From NCBI GenBank assembly GCA_900540085.1, contig UQEU01000019.1, positions 1-18,930 on the forward strand: 18,930 bases of DNA, written 5' to 3'. The notes under the pieces were generated by a model. That model saw only the letters and a program-made list of their open reading frames with translations, had not been told where the DNA came from and did no database searches. Position 1 is the stretch's first letter; each line of letters opens with the position of its first letter. Source of the stretch: an uncultured Eubacteriales bacterium. Its GTDB lineage: Bacteria > Bacillota > Clostridia > Oscillospirales > Acutalibacteraceae. Positions 14,151 through 18,930 of the stretch are shown here, in pieces. The position numbers and the translations under genes were made by a program.

Positions 14151-16018
14151 TGGCAAAACAAAAGCACGGCGGACACGGTTCGTCGGCAAACAGAGGCGAA
14201 TTTCAAAAACCGAAAAATGCCAAGCAAACGCTCAAAAGAATATTAAAATATTTCAGCAAAAATAAAGTTTTGATTTTTGCCGTTATCGTTTCCGTCTTTT
14301 TGAGTTCGTTCTGCTCCGTAATGGGTACTTCGTGGATACAACAACTTGTTGATGAAAGTTTTTATCCCGAATTTAATGTGAAAGTGCTTTTGAAAAATAT
14401 AATAATTTTGGCAGTTTTATATTTCAGTGCTTCAATTTTCAGTTTCATACAAAGTAAAATTATGGTGCAGATTGCGTGGAAAACCACAAACACCATAAGG
14501 CGTGACCTTTTCGATAAACTTCAGGGACTTCCCTTGAGATATTTTGACAGTAAGACGCACGGCGAAATAATGAGCCGTTTCACAAACGATATTGACAATG
14601 TTCAGATGATGCTTGAGCAGTCATTTGTACAGTTGTTTTCAAGCGTCATAATGTTTGTCGGTCTTATAGTTGCAATGGTATCAAAGTCGATTGTTCTGTT
14701 CGGAATAATGCTTGTATTTCTTGCGTTGATGATTGCGACAAGTGCATTTATCGGTGCAAAGACAAAAAAATATTTCAGACTTCAGCAAAAAACACTCGGC
14801 GCCATGAACGGCAATATCGAAGAGTCCATAGAGGGTATGAAAGTTGTTAAAGTTTTCAACCACGAAAAAAAATCTATGGAAGAGTTCGACGAGAAAAATG
14901 AAGATTTCAAAAAAAGTGCGACAAATGCAAACTTTTATGCGGGCGCAATAGGTCCGAACTCAACAGGACTTAACAACGCAGCCTATGCTGCCGTTACGGT
15001 TATCGGCGCTTTGCTTGTCGTGTCGGGAAATGCCGTTTTGGGTCAAACAGTTACGGTCGGCGCACTTTCGTCGTTTATCTCTCTTGCAAAGTCATTTTCA
15101 CAGCCGATAAACCAAATTACAAGCCAAATGAACAATATCTTTTCGGCACTTGCAGGCGCAGAGCGTGTTTTTGAAATTATGGATATGGAGCCTGAAATTG
15201 ACGACGGCACAGTTACTCTTGAAGAAAAGCATACGGAAAACGGCAAAGAGTGGTATTGGCACGACGGTGATAAACTTGTAAAAGTTGAGGGTAAAGTTGA
15301 TTTTGAAAATGTAACTTTCAGTTACGACGGTAAAAAAGTTGTTCTTCACGATATTTCGCTTTATGCAAAGCCGGGACAGAAAATAGCGTTTGTAGGCTCA
15401 ACGGGTGCAGGCAAAACCACAATTACAAACTTAATCAACAGATTTTACGATATTTCCGACGGCTGTATCACATACGACGGTATAGATATTAAAAGAATTA
15501 AGAAAGATGACTTGAGAAAGAGCCTTGCTATTGTTCTTCAGGATACGCACTTGTTCACAGGTACGATTATGGACAATATCCGATACGGCAGACTTGACGC
15601 AACGGACGAGGAATGTATCGACGCAGCAAAACTTGCATCGGCTCATTCGTTCATAAGAAGACTTCCTGACGGATACAATACAAAAATTACAGGCGACGGC
15701 GACAATCTTTCACAGGGACAAAGACAATTACTTGCAATCGCAAGAGCGGCAGTCGCAGACCCGCCGGTAATGATTTTGGATGAGGCAACTTCTTCGATTG
15801 ATACCCGTACCGAAATGCATATAGAACACGGTATGGACAGACTTATGCAAAACAGAACGACATTTGTAATTGCTCACAGACTTTCAACCGTAAGAAACTC
15901 AAATGCCATTATGGTGCTTGAAAACGGCAGGATAATCGAAAGGGGTGACCACGACGATTTGATGGCTCTCGGCGGAAGATATTACCAACTTTGTACGGGC
16001 AAAGTTCAACTTGATTAA
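14150..16018 (+). CDS. ABC exporter half-transporter, catalytic-site subunit
   Basis: A 622-residue fused membrane-ATPase subunit and the partner of the preceding gene. An N-terminal extension of about 35 residues, rich in Gly, His and Lys, precedes six membrane helices, and the ATPase domain starts near 385. Walker A is GSTGAGKTT (416-424), the catalytic Glu545 follows Walker B, and the H-loop His576 is present. The signature is altered to LSQGQ (520-524). Since ATP sites form between subunits, this altered signature pairs with the defective Walker B and H-loop of the partner in one degenerate site, while the other site is fully canonical. The ATG overlaps the upstream stop by one base (TAATG), with an AAAGGGGG site. 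Confidence 0.94.
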   Translation: MAKQKHGGHGSSANRGEFQKPKNAKQTLKRILKYFSKNKVLIFAVIVSVFLSSFCSVMGTSWIQQLVDESFYPEFNVKVLLKNIIILAVLYFSASIFSFIQSKIMVQIAWKTTNTIRRDLFDKLQGLPLRYFDSKTHGEIMSRFTNDIDNVQMMLEQSFVQLFSSVIMFVGLIVAMVSKSIVLFGIMLVFLALMIATSAFIGAKTKKYFRLQQKTLGAMNGNIEESIEGMKVVKVFNHEKKSMEEFDEKNEDFKKSATNANFYAGAIGPNSTGLNNAAYAAVTVIGALLVVSGNAVLGQTVTVGALSSFISLAKSFSQPINQITSQMNNIFSALAGAERVFEIMDMEPEIDDGTVTLEEKHTENGKEWYWHDGDKLVKVEGKVDFENVTFSYDGKKVVLHDISLYAKPGQKIAFVGSTGAGKTTITNLINRFYDISDGCITYDGIDIKRIKKDDLRKSLAIVLQDTHLFTGTIMDNIRYGRLDATDEECIDAAKLASAHSFIRRLPDGYNTKITGDGDNLSQGQRQLLAIARAAVADPPVMILDEATSSIDTRTEMHIEHGMDRLMQNRTTFVIAHRLSTVRNSNAIMVLENGRIIERGDHDDLMALGGRYYQLCTGKVQLD

Positions 16019-16029
16019 AAGAAACCACA

Positions 16030-16052
16030 TCATATAGTGTATGACTTTTTTT
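16030..16052 (+). terminator. Weak possible terminator after the ABC operon
   Basis: A 5-bp stem TCATA/TATGA (16030-16034 with 16040-16044) precedes a run of seven T's. The stem is short and AT-rich, so termination may be partial. No better terminator is seen before the next promoter at 16098. Confidence 0.35.
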
Positions 16053-16097
16053 ACAGCACAATTTTAATAATTTTGTTGCCGTTTTTATAAAAAAATG

Positions 16098-16126
16098 TTG
16101 ACAATATGCGTTTATTTTGTTAAACT
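16098..16126 (+). promoter_or_regulatory. Promoter of the surface protein-sortase-LCP cluster
   Basis: A perfect -35 TTGACA (16098-16103), a 17-bp spacer and the -10 TAAACT (16121-16126). The predicted start near 16133 gives a leader of about 50 nt that contains the palindrome at 16146-16159. Confidence 0.65.
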
Positions 16127-16145
16127 TTAATTGTAAATTAATATT

Positions 16146-16159
16146 ATAGGTTTACCTAT
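16146..16159 (+). promoter_or_regulatory. Palindrome in the surface-protein leader
   Basis: ATAGGT-TT-ACCTAT is a perfect inverted repeat centred about 20 bases after the likely transcription start. It may be an operator for an unidentified regulator. Its 2-nt centre makes a stable RNA hairpin unlikely. Confidence 0.35.
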
Positions 16160-16183
16160 TAAAAAATTAACGAGGTGCTAAAT

Positions 16184-16690
16184 ATGAAAAAAATTATTTC
16201 TGTATTGCTCGCAGCAGTAATGGCTTGTTCACTTCTCGGTGCAACAGCAATGGCTTACGCAGCTGACACAACAGTTGAAAGCCCATCAGGTCAAACACAC
16301 TTTAAACCGGCTGAACCAAGAGTAAGCGCTGGTAAGGGCAGTGTTTCCTATGTTCAGGACGAGAAAGATGAATACATTGTTACATTTACTGTTAAAGCAG
16401 GCGAAGGCGAGTCTCTTAAATCTTGGGACATCCCCGGTGAAGAAGGCAAAGACTACACAGTACTTGCAAAAGAAGGCAATGTTCTTACAGTTAAAGTTTT
16501 GAACGAAAAACTTTTCTCAACAGAATCAGTAGTTGCTGTTATGAATGTTCCTTCAGGCGAAACTGAAACTCCTGTAACACCTGACGATTCAGGCAAATCT
16601 CCTGCAACAGGTGCTATGGCAGGTGCTGCAGTTGCATTTTTCGGTGCAGGCGCTGCTTTGACATCAGTTCTTAAAAAGAAAGAAGACTAA
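16184..16690 (+). CDS. Secreted surface protein with SPATG sortase signal
   Basis: A 168-residue exported protein of unknown function. It has a classic signal peptide: a KK start, a hydrophobic core (4-20) and probable cleavage after A-M-A-Y-A (22-26). The mature part (27-138) reads like a single beta-rich domain, with strands around 53-58, 64-70 and 100-107. A linker rich in Thr, Pro and Glu (124-138) leads to SPATG (139-143), a hydrophobic stretch (144-163) and a KKKED tail. This is a complete cell-wall sorting signal with SPxTG in place of LPxTG, as accepted by the class B sortase of C. difficile. The ATG at 16184 follows GAGGTG by six bases; an earlier in-frame GTG lies within that site and is rejected. 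Alanine codons seem richer in GCT than in nearby genes, hinting at high expression. A class B sortase gene follows. Confidence 0.88.
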   Translation: MKKIISVLLAAVMACSLLGATAMAYAADTTVESPSGQTHFKPAEPRVSAGKGSVSYVQDEKDEYIVTFTVKAGEGESLKSWDIPGEEGKDYTVLAKEGNVLTVKVLNEKLFSTESVVAVMNVPSGETETPVTPDDSGKSPATGAMAGAAVAFFGAGAALTSVLKKKED

Positions 16691-16738
16691 TTACAGTCAA
16701 CGCTTTAAATCAATTACATCTTAAAAATTGAATTGCAA

Positions 16739-16768
16739 AAAAACGGTCTGTTCACACAGACCGTTTTT
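16739..16768 (+). terminator. Terminator between surface protein and sortase genes
   Basis: A perfect 12-bp stem (16739-16750 with 16757-16768) with a 6-nt loop and a T-tract. It lies 27 bases before the sortase start, and no convincing promoter lies between. It would reduce rather than abolish sortase and LCP expression, giving much substrate and little enzyme. Confidence 0.82.
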
Positions 16769-16794
16769 GTCTAAAAAGAGAAGTCGGTGGTTTA

Positions 16795-17589
16795 GTGAAC
16801 GAAAAAGAAAACAAAAGTACAAAAACGAACAACGGTACGAAAAAAACGGTACGCACCGTAATTATAGCAGTCCTTGTAATTATTATGATTGTAAGCGGTG
16901 TTTTTGTAGCCAGATATATTTACGGCGTATATAACGCTGAAAATGACAAAAAGCAGTTGGAGTCTTTGACAAGTGAACAGACGACGGAAACTTTGGCAGA
17001 AAATCCGATAGATTTCACAAGTCTTAAACAGCAAAATGACGAAATATATGCGTGGATAAAAATTCCGGGTACAGATATAGACTATCCTGTTTGTCGCAGT
17101 AAAAAAGACGACAATTTCTATTTGCGACATTCGGCTCTTAACAAGAAGTGGAGCGACGCAGGGGCTATATATACTCAAAGTATGAATGACCTTGAGTTCA
17201 ATGACCCGATAACTGTTATGTACGGGCACAACGGCTATGCACAAACAATGTTCACTGATTTGCACAAGTTTGAAAAAGAAGAGTTTTTCAAAGAAAATCA
17301 ATATTTTTATGTTTACACAGAAAACAGAAAACTCACATACAGCATCGTGTCTGCTTTCAAGTATGACAATCGCCACATTTTAAACTCTTTCAATTTTGAA
17401 GATAAAAATGTGCTTAAAGATTTTCAACAGATGTTGCTTGAACCTAAATCAATGAGTGTAAATGTCAGAGAAAATACGACGATTGCCGACGATGCAAAAA
17501 TATTGATACTCAGCACTTGTTATGACAAAGACAAGTCAGTTCGACTTTTGGTAAACGGAGTTTTGATTAAAGATGAAAAGACAAAGTGA
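16795..17589 (+). CDS. Class B sortase
   Basis: A membrane-anchored transpeptidase that cuts sorting signals between Thr and Gly and joins the protein to the cell wall. The 264 residues hold a short basic cytoplasmic end, one membrane helix (about 20-43), then the extracellular sortase domain. The catalytic triad is visible: His145 in Y-G-H-N, Cys242 in L-S-T-C-Y and Arg250 in S-V-R-L-L-V. The run Y-A-W-I-K-I-P-G-T-D-I-D-Y-P-V and the segment D-N-F-Y-L-R-H place it in class B. The start is GTG with a weak GGTGG site, just after a terminator hairpin, which predicts low expression. The gene upstream encodes an SPATG protein, the obvious substrate. The 3' end overlaps the LCP gene by 17 bp. Confidence 0.93.
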   Translation: MNEKENKSTKTNNGTKKTVRTVIIAVLVIIMIVSGVFVARYIYGVYNAENDKKQLESLTSEQTTETLAENPIDFTSLKQQNDEIYAWIKIPGTDIDYPVCRSKKDDNFYLRHSALNKKWSDAGAIYTQSMNDLEFNDPITVMYGHNGYAQTMFTDLHKFEKEEFFKENQYFYVYTENRKLTYSIVSAFKYDNRHILNSFNFEDKNVLKDFQQMLLEPKSMSVNVRENTTIADDAKILILSTCYDKDKSVRLLVNGVLIKDEKTK

Positions 17590-18847
17590 TGAATTTGAAA
17601 AAAACGAACAATTAAATGACGACGAGAGAAAAGACAGTGTTGATAACTCTGTTCAAGGCAATTCAAAAGAAGATGCACAAAAGTCGCTTTTTGACGACGC
17701 CCTTTTCGGAGTTGAAGCGACGGAGACAAACGGTTACCGTTCATCTGACTCTGAAAGACATCATTCCCACAGTCACGGCTCTCACGGACACAGTTCACAT
17801 AAGCATCATTCACACAGACATCATTCACGCAAGAAAAAGATGCCGACATTTGCAAAAGTTTTGTTGAGCCTTCTGAGTATTTTTCTTGTGTTTGCGATTG
17901 TTGTAACGGCAACTTTTTTCAGTTTGCGTTCAAGCGGTAAAAAAGACCTTCAACCGGCTGATGTTTCGGAAATAACCATCGGCGATACGGTTGATTATAA
18001 CGGACATAAGTATGTTTATAATGAAAATATCGTAACAATCGCATTTTTGGGTATAGATAAAGAAAATTTCGGTCTTGAAAATGAAAAAGTCGGTACTGCG
18101 GGACAGTCGGACACAGATATGCTTTGCGTAATTGACACGGCAACGGGTAAAGCGACTTTGATTTCAATTCCGAGAGAAACTATGGTCGATATAGATATTT
18201 ATTCTACGGCAGGTGCGTTTATCAAAACAGAAAATAAACAACTTTGCCTTGCGTATGCTTACGGCGACGGCGAGCATAAGTCTTGCCAAAATACTCTCGA
18301 TGCAATCAGCAGAATTTTCTATGAAATTCCGATTGAAAAATATTTTGCACTTGATATAGAGGGAATTCCTGCACTCAATGATGCAATCGGAGGCGTTACG
18401 GTTACAAGTCTGTACGATTTTAAAGAGTACGGCATTAAAAAAGGCGACGAAGTTAAAATAAAGGGCGATTTTGCGGAAGTATATGTTCGTCACAGAGATA
18501 TGGACAGTGCCGACGCTTCTTTAAATCGTCTTGAAAGACAAAAACAGTATATAAAAGCGGCGGCGTCAAAAGTTGCTTCTTCCGTAAAAAAAGATTTTTC
18601 GGTTATCAGCAGTCTTTACTCGACGGCTACGAAATACAGTACGACAAACATCAGCCTCAGCGATGTTACATATCTTGCGACAGTGCTTCTTTCAAAAGGT
18701 ATTGCATCGTACGATACCGAGTCTGTTCAGGGAGAAATGAAAACAATTAAAACCGACAGACCTGAAGTTGTAAACGCTGCTTTTTACCCTGATGAACAGG
18801 CTCTTTATGAACTTGTATTGAGAGTGTTCTACACACAAATAGACTAA
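17573..18847 (+). CDS. LytR-CpsA-Psr (LCP) family protein with His-rich tail
   Basis: LCP enzymes transfer lipid-linked glycopolymers such as teichoic acids or capsule onto peptidoglycan, outside the membrane. This 424-residue protein has a long acidic cytoplasmic N-terminus (1-62), a His-rich stretch (63-84, twelve His in 22 residues), basic R-K-K-K, one membrane helix (about 93-118), and the LCP domain (about 150-330). Expected residues are seen: S-D-T-D (179-182) after F-L-G-I-D, the arginine in S-I-P-R-E-T (201), the V-R-H-R-D-M stretch (305-310), and R319/R322 in N-R-L-E-R-Q. The His cluster is not usual for the family and may bind metal. The ATG lies inside the sortase end, with GGAG some distance upstream, so coupling is likely. 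A strong terminator follows. Confidence 0.92.
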   Translation: MKRQSDEFEKNEQLNDDERKDSVDNSVQGNSKEDAQKSLFDDALFGVEATETNGYRSSDSERHHSHSHGSHGHSSHKHHSHRHHSRKKKMPTFAKVLLSLLSIFLVFAIVVTATFFSLRSSGKKDLQPADVSEITIGDTVDYNGHKYVYNENIVTIAFLGIDKENFGLENEKVGTAGQSDTDMLCVIDTATGKATLISIPRETMVDIDIYSTAGAFIKTENKQLCLAYAYGDGEHKSCQNTLDAISRIFYEIPIEKYFALDIEGIPALNDAIGGVTVTSLYDFKEYGIKKGDEVKIKGDFAEVYVRHRDMDSADASLNRLERQKQYIKAAASKVASSVKKDFSVISSLYSTATKYSTTNISLSDVTYLATVLLSKGIASYDTESVQGEMKTIKTDRPEVVNAAFYPDEQALYELVLRVFYTQID

Positions 18848-18849
18848 TA

Positions 18850-18880
18850 AAAAAATCGCAGAATTGTTCTGCGATTTTTT
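18850..18880 (+). terminator. Terminator after the LCP gene
   Basis: A perfect 14-bp stem (18850-18863 with 18867-18880) closed by a TTG loop and ending in a T-run, three bases after the LCP stop codon. It ends the surface protein-sortase-LCP cluster. Confidence 0.88.
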
Positions 18881-18902
18881 GTTTTGTTTGCAACAAAGAC
18901 AA

Positions 18903-18921
18903 CCACCTGCTATGCAGGTGG
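18903..18921. repeat. GC-rich palindrome; possible IS200/IS605-type end
   Basis: CCACCTGC, loop TAT, GCAGGTGG forms a perfect 8-bp stem with a 3-nt loop. It shares its architecture and part of its sequence (CC-x-CC-x-GC) with the palindrome at 28-46. It follows a terminator and has no T-run after it, so it is unlikely to be a terminator itself. A subterminal hairpin of an IS200/IS605-type element continuing beyond the window is a reasonable guess, but no transposase is visible. Confidence 0.45.
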
Positions 18922-18930
18922 AAAAGGAAA

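Noticed and set aside
16175..16183. GTG start for the surface protein
   Set aside because: The GTG is part of the GAGGTG ribosome site that serves the ATG at 16184, where the signal peptide begins properly with MKK.
18850..18930. Small CRISPR-like or REP array at the window end
   Set aside because: Only one terminator and one palindrome are present, with no regular repeat-spacer pattern.

Overview
The window is an AT-rich, densely packed stretch of chromosome from a Gram-positive anaerobe. The best guess is a gut clostridium of the Oscillospiraceae/Ruminococcaceae type. Four things suggest this: the ywiB-like (DUF1934)-argS gene order typical of Firmicutes, a class B sortase with an LCP protein, an ECF-type BioY, and strong AGGAGG/GAGGTG ribosome sites with TTGACA/TATAAT promoters. 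The species cannot be named from this sequence.

Layout. (1) 1-760: a GC-rich palindrome resembling an IS200/IS605 terminus, then a promoter and two tandem, mutually related small two-helix membrane proteins of unknown function. (2) 774-1622 (minus): a conserved-looking protein of unknown function. (3) 1993-7473 (plus): a five-gene run of D-Ala-D-Ala ligase, DUF1934 protein, arginyl-tRNA synthetase, radical SAM protein and aldo/keto reductase, with small gaps or overlaps and one closing terminator. (4) 7598-9846 (minus): serC-serA, the first two steps of serine synthesis, translationally coupled behind a consensus promoter. (5) 10182-10736 (plus): bioY, with a BirA-type biotin operator overlapping its -35 box. 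(6) 10948-11808 (minus): ksgA (rsmA). (7) 11957-16018 (plus): a marR-ABC-ABC drug-efflux operon in which all three genes overlap. Its promoter is followed by a palindromic operator, and the two ABC subunits carry complementary defects, so one ATP site is degenerate. (8) 16184-18847 (plus): a secreted surface protein with an SPATG sorting signal, a class B sortase and an LCP protein with a histidine-rich cytoplasmic tail. (9) The last 30 bases carry a second palindrome with the same 8-bp stem and 3-nt loop as the first.

How the parts relate. The ddl-argS operon joins cell-wall precursor synthesis, translation and two redox enzymes of unknown role. The most interesting region is the 3' module. 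It looks like a small self-contained surface-display unit: an abundant substrate, its sortase behind an attenuating terminator, and an LCP ligase overlapping the sortase gene. No tRNA, rRNA, CRISPR array, phage genes or complete insertion sequence are visible.
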